From Microbacterium maritypicum (GTDB lineage Bacteria; Actinomycetota; Actinomycetes; Actinomycetales; Microbacteriaceae), in the NCBI RefSeq assembly GCF_041529975.1, contig NZ_CP168030.1, positions 1,054,001 through 1,118,000 of the forward strand: a DNA stretch of 64,000 nt, written 5' to 3'. Every line of letters starts with the position of its first letter. The first letter of the stretch is position 1. Below the pieces are notes generated by a model. That model was given only the letters and a program-made list of their open reading frames with translations, ran no database searches and was not told where the DNA came from. The position numbers were made by a program, and so were the translations under genes. This document shows positions 56,077 to 64,000 of the stretch, in pieces.

Positions 56077-59000
56077 GTGCGGAGAAGGCGGCGGCCGGCC
56101 TGGTGCGGGTCTACCGCGGAGCGACGGTCGTCGACGGGACGGGGGCGGCGCGCTACGTGGCCGACGTCGCCGTCGAGGGTGCCCGGGTGGCCGCGGTGCT
56201 GACGAAGGAAGCCACCGAGGGCCTCGAGCTTCCGGATGGGGCGACGGAGATCGATGCGGCCGGCCTGGTGCTGGCCCCGGGATTCATCGACATGCACGCG
56301 CACAGCGACCTCGCCGTGCTGAGCGGCGCTGCCCACGAGGCGAAGATCCGGCAGGGGGTCACCACCGAAGTGCTCGGTCAGGACGGCCTTGGCTACGCCC
56401 CGTCGGACGACCGCGCGGCCGCCGTCATCCCCGGCCAGATCGCCGGATGGAACGGCATGCCCGCCGAGGTGCCCTGGCGGACGATGGACGACCTGCTCGC
56501 CGCGATCGATGCCGCAGCCGTGGCCAACGCCGCAGTGCTCGTGCCGCAGGGGAACCTCAGGATGATGGTCGTCGGGCATGAGAACCGCCCGGCGACGTCG
56601 GCCGAGATCTCCGCCATGGCGGACCTGCTCGGCGCGGCGCTGGATGCCGGTGCGTTCGGGATGTCGAGCGGCCTCACCTATACGCCGGGGATGTACGCCG
56701 ACACGGCGGAGCTCGAGGCGCTGTGCCGCGTGGTCGCGGAACGGGGCGGTTACTGGGCGCCGCACACGCGCAGCTACGGCGGGGGAGCGCTCGACGCCTA
56801 TCGGGAGGCGCTCGACATCGGCCGCCGCACCGGGTGTCCCGTCCACCTCACCCACGCCACGATGAACTTCACCCCGAACCGGGGGCGGGCAGCGGAGCTC
56901 CTCGCTCTCATCGATGAGGCCATCGCGGATGGCGTCGACGTGACCCTGGACACCTATCCCTATCTGCCGGGAGCCACCACGCTCGCGGCCCTGCTGCCGA
57001 GCAGGCTCGCCGCCACGGGCGACCTGTTGCGTGCTGTCGCCGAGCTGGACGCGGCCGGTCGGGAGACGGTCCGAGTCGAGCTCGAAGAGGTCGGCTGCGA
57101 CGGCTTCCACGGTGAGAGGGCCGACTGGACGCAGATCCAGATCTCCGGCACGGTCCATCCTGACCTGGTCGACCTGGTCGGTCGGACGGTCGCCGAGATC
57201 GCCGAGACCACGGGGCGTCGAGCCGTCGACGTCGTGCTCGACACGATCATCGCCGATGCCGGGGCCACCGGCATCCTGATGCACATCGGCGACGAGGAGA
57301 ACGTCCGCGCGATCATGCGCCACCCGCAGCACACCGGCGGAAGCGACGGCATCCTGATCGGTGCGCGGCCGCACCCCCGTGGCCGGGGCACGTTCCCGCG
57401 CTATCTCGGACACTACGTGCGCGAGCTCGGCATCCTCACGCTGGAGGAGGCGGTGCAGCACCTGGCGGGTACACCGGCCAGACGGCTGGGCCTCGACCGC
57501 GACGATGCTCCGCGCGGTGTGATCCGCTCCGGCGCGACCGCCGACCTGGTGCTCTTCGATCCCGAGACCATCGCCGCCGGCGCGACCTTCGACGAGCCGT
57601 TCACCCCACCGCTCGGCATCGTCGAGGTGCTGGTCGGCGGAGTGCCCGTGGTCTCCGACGGCGAGCCCACCGGTGCCACGCCGGGGCGGGCGCTGCGGAT
57701 GCCGCCGGTGGCCCATCGAGCCACGGTGCCGCGCATCGACGCACGCATCGACCCGCTGGCAACAGGTTTCGCCTGGTCGGACGAGACACCCGTGCTCGCC
57801 ACCGCGGAGCTCGCCACCGTTGCGGGCCGGCTGGGTGGAGTCGGTCGCGACGACGGACGGCCGGGCATCCGCCTCGTGGTCGATGAGACGCTCGGCGCCG
57901 ATGCCGCAGCGGCGGGTCGCATCGCACCGGAGGCGTTCCGCGTGAGCGTGAGCGCCTCGGGTATCGAGGTCCGGGGTGCGAGTCCTGCCGGCGTGTACCG
58001 GGGTGCCACGGTGCTGCGGCAGCTCCGTGACCCGGACGGAGCGACGACGCCGATTCCGGCCGGAGTCTGGGAGGGAGCGCCCGCCTATGCGTGGCGAGGC
58101 GCGATGCTCGACGTCGCACGTCACTTCCGGACCGTGGAAGAGGTCCGTCGTCTCATCGACCAGCTCGCGGATCACCATCTCAACGTCCTGCACCTGCATC
58201 TCTCGGATGACCAGGGCTGGCGGTTCGAGGTGCCGGGCTTCCCCCGCCTCACCGAGATCGGTGCCCGTCGAGCAGCGACGCAGCGCGGCCACGGTCCGCT
58301 CGCGACCGTCGAGCCCGGCGTCCATGAGGGCTTCTACACGACCGCCGAGTTGCGTGATCTCGTGAGGTACGCCGCCGAACGCTTCGTCACGCTCGTCCCG
58401 GAGGTCGAACTCCCCGGTCACGTGCAGGCCGCGCTCGCCGCCTATCCTGAGCTCGGGAACACCGACGTCGGCGACCCGGTCGAGTCGCCGTGGGAGCGGT
58501 TCGGCGTGAACCCGCGCACGCTCGCGCCCACCGAGGCCTCGCTGGCCTTCGGGCGCGCGGCCATCGACGCGCTGTGCGACGTGTTCGACTCGGAGTGGAT
58601 CGGCATCGGCGGTGACGAGGTCCCGGTGACCGAGTGGGCGCAGAGCGCCGCGGCCGCCGCGCGTGTGCAGGAGCTCGGACTCGCCACCGCGCACGACGTG
58701 CAGCCGTGGTTCACGGCCCATTTCGTCGCTCACGTACGCGCCAGAGGTCGCACGGCGCTGGCGTGGGACGAGGTGCTCGAGGGTGACGTGCCCGACGGCG
58801 TCCGGATTCTCGCATGGCGTGGCCCGGTCGCGATGCGCGCGGCTCTCTCGCGGGGCATCGAGGTCGTGGCCTGCCCCGACCTCGAGGCGTACCTCGACTA
58901 CCCGCAGTCCGAATCCGCGGAGGAGCCCATCAGGGTCGGCCCGCCACTGACGATCGAGCGGGCGTACACCCTGCGCGTCGAGGACGGAGCCGTCGGCGGT

Positions 59001-59330
59001 CAGGCCAACGTCTGGAGCGAGCATCTGCCCACCCGTGATCGGGTCGACTTCGCGATGTTCCCTCGTCTGTCGGCGATCGCCGAGCGGCTTTGGGAGGGTG
59101 GTGACCCGGCACCGTTTGCGGACTTCGGTCGACGTCTGCCGATGCAGCTGCGCCGTCTCCGCGCGGCGGGGGTGCGGTATCGTCCACTGGACGGACCTGC
59201 ACCCGATCAGCGTCGTCCCGGAGTGCCCGGCAAACCCCTCACGGTCGAGGCGCGCGAGCGCATCGTCGCCGGTCTGGTGACGCGGCTTCTCGAGCGTTCG
59301 GAGGACGCCTCCGCCGAGCTTCGAAAGTAA
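56067..59330 (+). CDS. Fusion: N-acyl-D-amino-acid deacylase + GH20 beta-N-acetylhexosaminidase
   Basis: 1087 residues, no stop between the parts. Residues 1-548 form an amidohydrolase of the D-aminoacylase type: H77-x-H79 in DMHAHSD, HTRSYGGG, HLTHATM, and MHIGDEENV; the usual metal-ligand Cys (NCG) is replaced by GQDG. From about 552 on, a complete GH20 with its N-terminal GH20b domain, YRGATVLRQL, and HLHLSDDQGWRFEVPGFPRL; the catalytic D850-E851 pair is in GIGGDEVP. Each half equals a free-standing family member in length. No signal peptide, so a cytoplasmic enzyme. Expected to remove acyl groups from D-amino acids and GlcNAc from sugar chains. ATG 56067 overlaps the previous gene. Confidence 0.88.
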   Translation: MLLSAEKAAAGLVRVYRGATVVDGTGAARYVADVAVEGARVAAVLTKEATEGLELPDGATEIDAAGLVLAPGFIDMHAHSDLAVLSGAAHEAKIRQGVTTEVLGQDGLGYAPSDDRAAAVIPGQIAGWNGMPAEVPWRTMDDLLAAIDAAAVANAAVLVPQGNLRMMVVGHENRPATSAEISAMADLLGAALDAGAFGMSSGLTYTPGMYADTAELEALCRVVAERGGYWAPHTRSYGGGALDAYREALDIGRRTGCPVHLTHATMNFTPNRGRAAELLALIDEAIADGVDVTLDTYPYLPGATTLAALLPSRLAATGDLLRAVAELDAAGRETVRVELEEVGCDGFHGERADWTQIQISGTVHPDLVDLVGRTVAEIAETTGRRAVDVVLDTIIADAGATGILMHIGDEENVRAIMRHPQHTGGSDGILIGARPHPRGRGTFPRYLGHYVRELGILTLEEAVQHLAGTPARRLGLDRDDAPRGVIRSGATADLVLFDPETIAAGATFDEPFTPPLGIVEVLVGGVPVVSDGEPTGATPGRALRMPPVAHRATVPRIDARIDPLATGFAWSDETPVLATAELATVAGRLGGVGRDDGRPGIRLVVDETLGADAAAAGRIAPEAFRVSVSASGIEVRGASPAGVYRGATVLRQLRDPDGATTPIPAGVWEGAPAYAWRGAMLDVARHFRTVEEVRRLIDQLADHHLNVLHLHLSDDQGWRFEVPGFPRLTEIGARRAATQRGHGPLATVEPGVHEGFYTTAELRDLVRYAAERFVTLVPEVELPGHVQAALAAYPELGNTDVGDPVESPWERFGVNPRTLAPTEASLAFGRAAIDALCDVFDSEWIGIGGDEVPVTEWAQSAAAAARVQELGLATAHDVQPWFTAHFVAHVRARGRTALAWDEVLEGDVPDGVRILAWRGPVAMRAALSRGIEVVACPDLEAYLDYPQSESAEEPIRVGPPLTIERAYTLRVEDGAVGGQANVWSEHLPTRDRVDFAMFPRLSAIAERLWEGGDPAPFADFGRRLPMQLRRLRAAGVRYRPLDGPAPDQRRPGVPGKPLTVEARERIVAGLVTRLLERSEDASAELRK

Positions 59331-59373
59331 TGTAACGTTTCGGTAACCCTCCTCGCGCGACCGCGGGGAGAGG

Positions 59374-59402
59374 TTGCACAAATTTTGTTCGTAAGGTCTA
59401 CT
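59374..59402 (+). promoter_or_regulatory. Promoter of the ROK-nag genes
   Basis: TTGCAC (59374-59379), 17 nt, TCTACT (59397-59402), 7 nt to the ATG at 59410: a leaderless promoter almost fully covered by the operator. Confidence 0.55.
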
Positions 59403-59408
59403 AACAAA
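59384..59408. promoter_or_regulatory. ROK-repressor operator
   Basis: TTTGTTCGTA-N5-TACTAACAAA: 10-nt arms with nine pairs, ending one base before the start codon. The AT-rich repeat stands out in this GC-rich DNA and has the form of NagC/Mlc-type ROK sites. Confidence 0.75.
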
Positions 59409-59409
59409 C

Positions 59410-60597
59410 ATGTCCGTTTCGGATGAACAGCGTCCCGCGCCGCCGGTAGAGTACCTCGGCGCGAACACGCATGCCTTCGGCCCGGGGCGCCACCTGCGCT
59501 CGCGTGCGAAAGTGCTTCCCGAGCATGCACGCGGCCACAACCGTGCACTCGTGCTGCAGACGCTGTATCACGCCGGTGCGATGAGCCGTGCGGATCTCTC
59601 GCGAGAGACCGGGCTGACCCGAGTCACGATCTCCGACCTGGTCGCCGAATTCATCGCCGACGGCATCGTCATCGAGATGGGCGTCCGCGAGGCCGTAGGT
59701 CCGGGCAAGCCGCCCATCCTGATCGACATCGACCGCGTCGGCCACCAGATCCTCGGCCTCGATCTCTCGGGTCCCAGCGCTTTCACCGGCGCGGTGCTGA
59801 GCCTCGACGGCGACGTGCTCGAACGGCGTGAGGTGCCGAGGCCGGACTCGCCCGACGGCGAAGCGGCGTACGCGGCCCTGCACGAGCTCGCCAAGACCCT
59901 GGTCGCCGCTTCCACGCAGCCGCTGCTCGGCGTCGGCATCGGAACTCCCGGTGTCGTGCGGCCCGATGGACTCGTCCTCAGCTCGCCGAACCTCGGCTGG
60001 ACGAACTTCCCGCTCGAGGCGAAGCTCGGCATCGACCTCGATCTGCCCGTCCTCGCCAGGAACGACGCCAACGCGGCGGTGCTCGCCGAATACACGTTCG
60101 GCGATGCGAAGGCCGACTTCATGCTGATCAAGATCGGCAAGGGCGTTGGCGCCGGGCTCATCACCGGCAGCCAGCCGCTGCTGGGCAGCCGCTTCGCGGC
60201 GGGGGAGATCGGACACGTCGTCGTCGGCACCGACGGCGGTCCCCGATGTGCCTGCGGCAAGGATGGCTGTCTCGAGGCCTGGCTGAGCGTCAGCCGCCTG
60301 CGTGCGGCGCTGGAGTCCGACTCCGACGCTCGCGACGAGATCCTGCGCGACGCCGGAACGCGCATGGCGATCGCCGTCGCTCCGATCGTCGCTGCTCTCG
60401 ACCTCTCCGAGGTCGTGCTCTCCGGTCCCGCAGATCTGCTCGACGGCATCCTGATCGATGCCGCGATCGAGACGCTGCACGCCCGCACGCTCGAGGGTGT
60501 GTTCGAGGACGTGGTCGTGCGCCGGACCCATCAGGAGGACATCGTCCTGCGCGGTGCCGCCGTGATGGTGCTCTCCGGCCAGCTGGGCGTGTCGTGA
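59410..60597 (+). CDS. ROK family transcriptional regulator (NagC-like)
   Basis: 395 residues. MarR-like winged helix at about 45-105 (LVLQTLYHAGAMSRADLSRE, TRVTISDLVAEFIADG), then the ROK sugar-binding fold with VGIGTPGVV, the glycine-rich KIGKGVGAGLITG, AGEIGHVVV and the zinc motif CACGKDGC. It probably senses GlcNAc or its phosphate and represses its own unit through the operator at 59384-59408. No binding ATP-loop residues are needed for a regulator; the DVGGT loop is degenerate. The following kinase gene starts 43 nt downstream. Confidence 0.93.
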   Translation: MSVSDEQRPAPPVEYLGANTHAFGPGRHLRSRAKVLPEHARGHNRALVLQTLYHAGAMSRADLSRETGLTRVTISDLVAEFIADGIVIEMGVREAVGPGKPPILIDIDRVGHQILGLDLSGPSAFTGAVLSLDGDVLERREVPRPDSPDGEAAYAALHELAKTLVAASTQPLLGVGIGTPGVVRPDGLVLSSPNLGWTNFPLEAKLGIDLDLPVLARNDANAAVLAEYTFGDAKADFMLIKIGKGVGAGLITGSQPLLGSRFAAGEIGHVVVGTDGGPRCACGKDGCLEAWLSVSRLRAALESDSDARDEILRDAGTRMAIAVAPIVAALDLSEVVLSGPADLLDGILIDAAIETLHARTLEGVFEDVVVRRTHQEDIVLRGAAVMVLSGQLGVS

Positions 60598-60640
60598 CGC
60601 TCCCCTTCGCCACCGCGGAGACCGCGGGGAGCAGCATCCG

Positions 60641-61606
60641 ATGAGTGATGCGCGTGCTGCCGACCCCGCCGGTCGGCGGATTCGAGTGGGCCTGGACGTC
60701 GGCGGTACCAAGATCGACGCCGTGGCTGTAGACCCTTCCGGGGAGATCATCGGCCGACTCCGCCGGGTCACCGGCTGGGGAGACGATGCCGTCGTCGAGA
60801 GCATCGTGACGGCCGTCAGCGGGCTCGCCGATGAAGTCGGATTGTCGCTGTCGGACATCGGCTCCGTCGGAATCGGCATCCCCGGGCTGGTCGACGCCGA
60901 CGCCGGCCGCGTCGACCATGCGGTCAACCTCGGCGTGGAATCCCTCGATCTCGCCGACCGTGCCGAACAGGCGCTCGGCATGCCGTTCCGTGTGGAGAAC
61001 GATGTGAAGGCGGCCGCACTCGGTGCGGCGGCCCTGAGCGGGGTCACCGGGTCGATGGCATATCTCAACCTCGGCACCGGCGTCGCCGCCGGCATCGTGA
61101 TCGACGGCCGCATCTGGCGCGGCGCCCGTGGCACAGCCGGGGAAGTGGGGCACCTCTCGGTCGATCCGAAGGGACGCCTGTGCGGATGCGGTCAGCATGG
61201 CTGCGTCGAGACGTTCTGCGGCGGCGGAGCGCTCGCCAAGGCCTGGGGTCGCCCGGGCGCGCTGCCGATCAGAGACATCTTCGACGCCGCGGACGCCGGC
61301 GATCCGCTCGCTCTCGCGCTCCGAGAGGACCTGTTCCACGGCGCTGCCGCCGCCGTTCGTGTGCTCGTCCTCTCGGCCGACGTCGAGACCGTCGTCATCG
61401 GAGGAGGGCTCACGGCTCTCGGCGACCGCCTGGAGGCCGGCGTACGTGCGGCGCTGCATGCCGGCGCCGACGCGTCGCCGTTCATGCGGTCCCTCCGCCT
61501 GGATGAGAGAATCGAACTGCTTCCGGCCGGGTCTCCCGCTGCCGCTTTCGGCGCCGCACTGGTCGGCGCATCCATCACCGAGAAGGAGATCGTCCCGCAT
61601 GGCTGA
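60641..61606 (+). CDS. ROK family sugar kinase (GlcNAc/glucose kinase)
   Basis: 321 residues. Phosphate loop GLDVGGTKIDAVAV, catalytic Asp in ENDVKAAALG, NLGTGVAAGIVIDG, GEVGHLSVD and zinc motif CGCGQHGC: a complete ROK kinase, unlike the preceding regulator. Between a NagC-like repressor and nagB it most likely phosphorylates N-acetylglucosamine or glucosamine. No GlcNAc-6-phosphate deacetylase (nagA) lies in the window, so that step would be coded elsewhere or done on the free sugar. It overlaps nagB by 8 nt. Confidence 0.9.
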   Translation: MSDARAADPAGRRIRVGLDVGGTKIDAVAVDPSGEIIGRLRRVTGWGDDAVVESIVTAVSGLADEVGLSLSDIGSVGIGIPGLVDADAGRVDHAVNLGVESLDLADRAEQALGMPFRVENDVKAAALGAAALSGVTGSMAYLNLGTGVAAGIVIDGRIWRGARGTAGEVGHLSVDPKGRLCGCGQHGCVETFCGGGALAKAWGRPGALPIRDIFDAADAGDPLALALREDLFHGAAAAVRVLVLSADVETVVIGGGLTALGDRLEAGVRAALHAGADASPFMRSLRLDERIELLPAGSPAAAFGAALVGASITEKEIVPHG

Positions 61607-62378
61607 GGTCGTCATCGTCGAGAATGCCGAGGCCGCAGGCGCCTTGGTCGCCACCGAGATCGTCGAGCTGATCGAACGCCGGGCGGATGCGGTGCTGGGG
61701 CTGGCGACCGGATCCACTCCGCTTCCCGTGTACCAGGCGCTGCGCACGCAGCTCGCCGGTCGCGACGTCTCGCAGGTGCGCGGCTTCGCGCTCGACGAGT
61801 ACGTCGGCATCGACCCGTCGCACCCGGAGAGCTACCGCTCCGTGATCACGCGCGAGGTCGTCGAACCACTCGGTCTCGACCCGCAGCGCATCCACGTTCC
61901 CAACGGCGCTCTCGCGACGATCCAGCACGCCGGCGACGACTACGAGGTCGCCATCGATGCGGCCGGTGGGGTCGACCTGCAGATCCTCGGGATCGGTACC
62001 GACGGACACATCGGCTTCAACGAGCCGGGGTCGTCCTTCGCGTCGCGCACCCGGGTGAAGACGCTCACGGAGCAGACCCGCGAGGACAACGCGCGCTTCT
62101 TCGACTCCATCGACGACGTGCCGATGCACTGCATCACGCAGGGACTCGGCACCATCCTGAAGGCGCGGCACCTGGTGCTGCTCGCTTTCGGCGAAGGCAA
62201 GGCCGAGGCCGTGGCCGGCGCCGTCGAGGGACCGCTCACCGCGCTCCTTCCGGGCTCCGCCATCCAGCTGCACCCGCATGCGACGATCGTCGTCGATGAG
62301 GCTGCGGCATCGCGTCTCGCTCTTGCCGACTACTACCGCTACACGTTCGCGAACAAGCCGGCCTGGCAGGGCATCTGA
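61599..62378 (+). CDS. nagB: Glucosamine-6-phosphate deaminase
   Basis: 259 residues from ATG 61599, overlapping the kinase stop by 8 nt. Converts glucosamine-6-phosphate to fructose-6-phosphate and ammonia. VLGLATGSTPLPVYQAL is the phosphate loop, FALDEYVGI holds the catalytic Asp, and GIGTDGHIGFNEPGSSF the catalytic Asp-His pair. It links amino-sugar uptake to glycolysis. It ends the plus-strand unit; the next genes are on the other strand. Confidence 0.96.
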   Translation: MAEVVIVENAEAAGALVATEIVELIERRADAVLGLATGSTPLPVYQALRTQLAGRDVSQVRGFALDEYVGIDPSHPESYRSVITREVVEPLGLDPQRIHVPNGALATIQHAGDDYEVAIDAAGGVDLQILGIGTDGHIGFNEPGSSFASRTRVKTLTEQTREDNARFFDSIDDVPMHCITQGLGTILKARHLVLLAFGEGKAEAVAGAVEGPLTALLPGSAIQLHPHATIVVDEAAASRLALADYYRYTFANKPAWQGI

Positions 62379-62394
62379 CGCCTGTCCGGCGCGT

Positions 62395-62802
62395 TCAGCC
62401 CGCCAGCGCGGGCCAGGCGATCGGCAGCAGGTGCTCGACGCTCAGGGGCGCCAGGGGGAGTGTCGCGACGTCTGCCGGCGTGATCCATCGCAGTTCAGCG
62501 AGCTCCGCCTGGACCGTGACGGCTCCGGGGTCGACGGATGTCGCGAAGGCCGCAGCGACGACACGGTGCCCCGGTTCGTTCGCGGCCGCGGAGATGAAGG
62601 TCCCGAGTGGGTGAAGGTCACTCTCGTCGAGCGTGAGTCCCAACTCCTCGTGGAGCTCGCGGATCAGGGTCTGCACCGCGGATTCGCCCGGCTCGGGCTT
62701 GCCTCCCGGCTGCATGAACCGCGTGGTGCCCTGCTTGCGGACGACCAGCACCCGGCCTTCGGCATCGATGATCACGGCCGCGCTCACATGGATGTCAGGC
62801 AT
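62395..62802 (-). CDS. NUDIX hydrolase
   Basis: 135 residues from ATG 62802, which overlaps the stop of the FAD oxidase by 8 nt. The Nudix box GX5EX7REUXEEXGU is complete: GGKPEPGESAVQTLIRELHEELGL, here residues about 37-60. These enzymes cut nucleoside diphosphates linked to another group, including oxidised nucleotides. The VSAAVIIDAEGRVLVVRK start resembles MutT-like proteins. Substrate undetermined. Convergent with nagB (16 bp between stops). Confidence 0.93.
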   Translation of the reverse strand: MPDIHVSAAVIIDAEGRVLVVRKQGTTRFMQPGGKPEPGESAVQTLIRELHEELGLTLDESDLHPLGTFISAAANEPGHRVVAAAFATSVDPGAVTVQAELAELRWITPADVATLPLAPLSVEHLLPIAWPALAG

Positions 62803-64000
62803 CGGGGCTGAACACCTTTCCCGGGTTGAGGATGCCGAGGGGATCGAACACCGCGGCGATCTGCCGTTGCAGCTGCCACTGGTCGTCACCGAGCTCTTCG
62901 GCGAGCCAGCGGCGCTTCAGCACGCCGATGCCGTGCTCTCCGGTCAGGGTCCCGCCGAGGCGGATCGCCGCGCGGAACAGCTCGTCCGCCGCGACCCACA
63001 CCTCGGGCGGAACGTCCGGACCTTCGAAGAGGAAGTTGGGGTGCAGATTGCCGTCGCCGGCGTGCGCCACCGTCGGGATGGTGAGCGCGTGCTCGCGTTC
63101 GATGCGCGCGATCTCGTCGAACATGGCGGGCATCGCGCTGCGCGGCACGGAGACGTCCTCGATGAGCGTCGTTCCCAGTGACGCCATCGCCGCGTGCATC
63201 GATCGGCGGATCGCGAGCAGCTGTTCGCCCTCCGCGCGATCGTGCGAGACCACAGTGACCCCGCCATGGGAACGGAGGATCTCCGCGATGGCGTCGGCCT
63301 CGGCACGGGCGGCGGGTCCGTCGGTCTGAATGGTGAGCTGGGCCGCCCCCGGCGTCGGGGCGACGAGACCGAGGAGCGCGTGCACGGCGGTGAGGCTCGC
63401 GGCATCCATCAGCTCCATGATCGCCGGTTGCACCCCGGCGGCGGTGACAGCGGCAGAAGCGGAGGCTGCGGCGCGCACGCCGGGGAAGGTGGCGACGACC
63501 GTGCAGGTCTCTCCGGGCACGAGCCTGCGCAGCTTGAGGGTCGCTCCCACCACGACACCCAGCGTGCCTTCGGAGCCGACGACCAGTGCGGTGAGGTCGA
63601 GACCGGTGACGCCTTTGACGCTCCGGTGGCCGAGGTGCAGAAGCCGTCCGTCCGCGAGCACGAGGTCGGCGCCCAGCACGGCATCGCGGACGACACCGTA
63701 TTTGGCGCAGAGCAGTCCGCCGGCACCGGTGGCGATGTTGCCGCCCACCGTGGAGATGTCGCGGCTGGCCGGGTCGGGCGCCCACCACAGGCCATGCCGG
63801 GCGAGCTCCGTGTTGAGGTCGGCGTTCAGGATGCCGGGTTCGACGACCGCGAGCAGATCGTCTGGTCGCACCTCGCGGATCGCGGTCATCCGCCGCAGGG
63901 ACAGCACGATCTCGCCACTGCCGGCGTTGGCGGCACCGGCGAGTCCGGTGCCGGCACCGCGGATGACGACGGGGGTGCGCGTGGCCGTCGCGATGCGCAT
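62795..64000 (-). CDS. FAD-linked oxidase, GlcD/D-lactate dehydrogenase type, partial
   Basis: At least 401 residues; the N-terminus lies beyond the right edge (a start at the edge would cut into the FAD domain). VVIRGAGTGLAGAANAGSGE and PASRDISTVGGNIATGAGGL are the PCMH-type FAD-binding loops; HAGDGNLHPNFLF and GTLTGEHGIGVLKRRWL are the conserved C-terminal active-site motifs. Members oxidise glycolate, D-lactate or other D-2-hydroxy acids. D-lactate is released from MurNAc during wall degradation, which would fit the neighbouring genes, but the orientation is opposite and the substrate is not shown. Confidence 0.9.
   Translation of the reverse strand: MRIATATRTPVVIRGAGTGLAGAANAGSGEIVLSLRRMTAIREVRPDDLLAVVEPGILNADLNTELARHGLWWAPDPASRDISTVGGNIATGAGGLLCAKYGVVRDAVLGADLVLADGRLLHLGHRSVKGVTGLDLTALVVGSEGTLGVVVGATLKLRRLVPGETCTVVATFPGVRAAASASAAVTAAGVQPAIMELMDAASLTAVHALLGLVAPTPGAAQLTIQTDGPAARAEADAIAEILRSHGGVTVVSHDRAEGEQLLAIRRSMHAAMASLGTTLIEDVSVPRSAMPAMFDEIARIEREHALTIPTVAHAGDGNLHPNFLFEGPDVPPEVWVAADELFRAAIRLGGTLTGEHGIGVLKRRWLAEELGDDQWQLQRQIAAVFDPLGILNPGKVFSPDA

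Noticed and set aside
55902..59540. Open frame of about 1200 codons on the minus strand opposite the deacylase-hexosaminidase gene
   Set aside because: No recognisable domain, biased composition, and the plus strand has catalytic motifs of two enzymes throughout.
59410..60597. Reading the first ROK gene as a sugar kinase
   Set aside because: It has an N-terminal winged helix and an imperfect phosphate loop, while the next gene has the complete DVGGT kinase loop; a regulator is the better call.
61128..62378. Longer version of NagB starting within the kinase gene
   Set aside because: The first 157 residues are low-complexity out-of-frame translation; MAEVVIVENAEAAG at 61599 is the normal start.

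Overview
The window comes from a high-GC Gram-positive chromosome, most likely Microbacterium or a close relative in the Microbacteriaceae. Pointers are the GC-rich codon use (wobble positions almost all G or C), a monomeric NADP-type isocitrate dehydrogenase, DUF2510, DUF3817 and DUF6350/PerM proteins, an ECF42-type sigma factor, and an LAXTG-type wall anchor. Many genes start directly on a TANNNT -10 box 6-7 nt before the start codon, the leaderless arrangement common in Actinobacteria. The order pcrA - sucCD - perM - purN - purH recalls the uvrD1-sucCD-perM-purN-purH order of Mycobacterium. No rRNA, tRNA, CRISPR array, phage or insertion sequence is visible. Nearly the whole window is coding; the only stretch over 300 bases without a conventional gene is 36610-36970, which holds a promoter, a tiny leader-peptide frame and a hairpin.

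Layout. 1-9344: a partial VOC protein, DUF3817 + guaA, a GT4 glycosyltransferase, a YCII protein with its ECF42-type sigma factor, stress-type membrane proteins (GlsB/YeaQ, Bax inhibitor-1, YccF), a glycerophosphodiesterase and a hemerythrin. 9434-14796: an ABC transporter pair and a 1042-residue wall-anchored protein with four lamin-tail domains and a phytase-like domain. 14901-20783: PcrA helicase, an SseB protein, a stand-alone LigD-type polymerase and a convergent ATP-dependent ligase. 20844-25768: FAD oxidoreductase, an unrecognised protein coupled to a GNAT, a TetR/acyl-CoA dehydrogenase pair and a DUF2510 protein. 25882-34413: sucCD, a TetR/VOC divergent pair, a purine permease divergent from perM-purN-purH. 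34595-41650: alkylation repair (Ada-AlkA fusion plus Ogt), then a heterodimeric ABC exporter behind a leader peptide, and a coiled-coil protein.

41679-49709 is a LacI-controlled sugar operon on the minus strand: binding protein, two permeases, a GH31 alpha-xylosidase and a GH1 beta-glucosidase. The enzyme pair suggests import of xyloglucan-type xylosyl-glucosides and cytoplasmic hydrolysis. 49915-54332 holds a GNAT, icd and an L,D-transpeptidase.

54428-62378 is the most unusual part. A RidA imine deaminase is divergent from a D-serine-dehydratase-like enzyme. That gene overlaps a 1087-residue protein joining a complete N-acyl-D-amino-acid deacylase to a complete GH20 beta-N-acetylhexosaminidase. 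A ROK repressor with an obvious operator, a ROK sugar kinase and nagB follow. Together they look like a pathway for consuming peptidoglycan-like material: amino sugar released, phosphorylated and deaminated; acyl-D-amino acids deacylated and then deaminated; imine by-products cleared. The window ends in a NUDIX gene and a partial FAD-linked oxidase of the GlcD/D-lactate dehydrogenase type.
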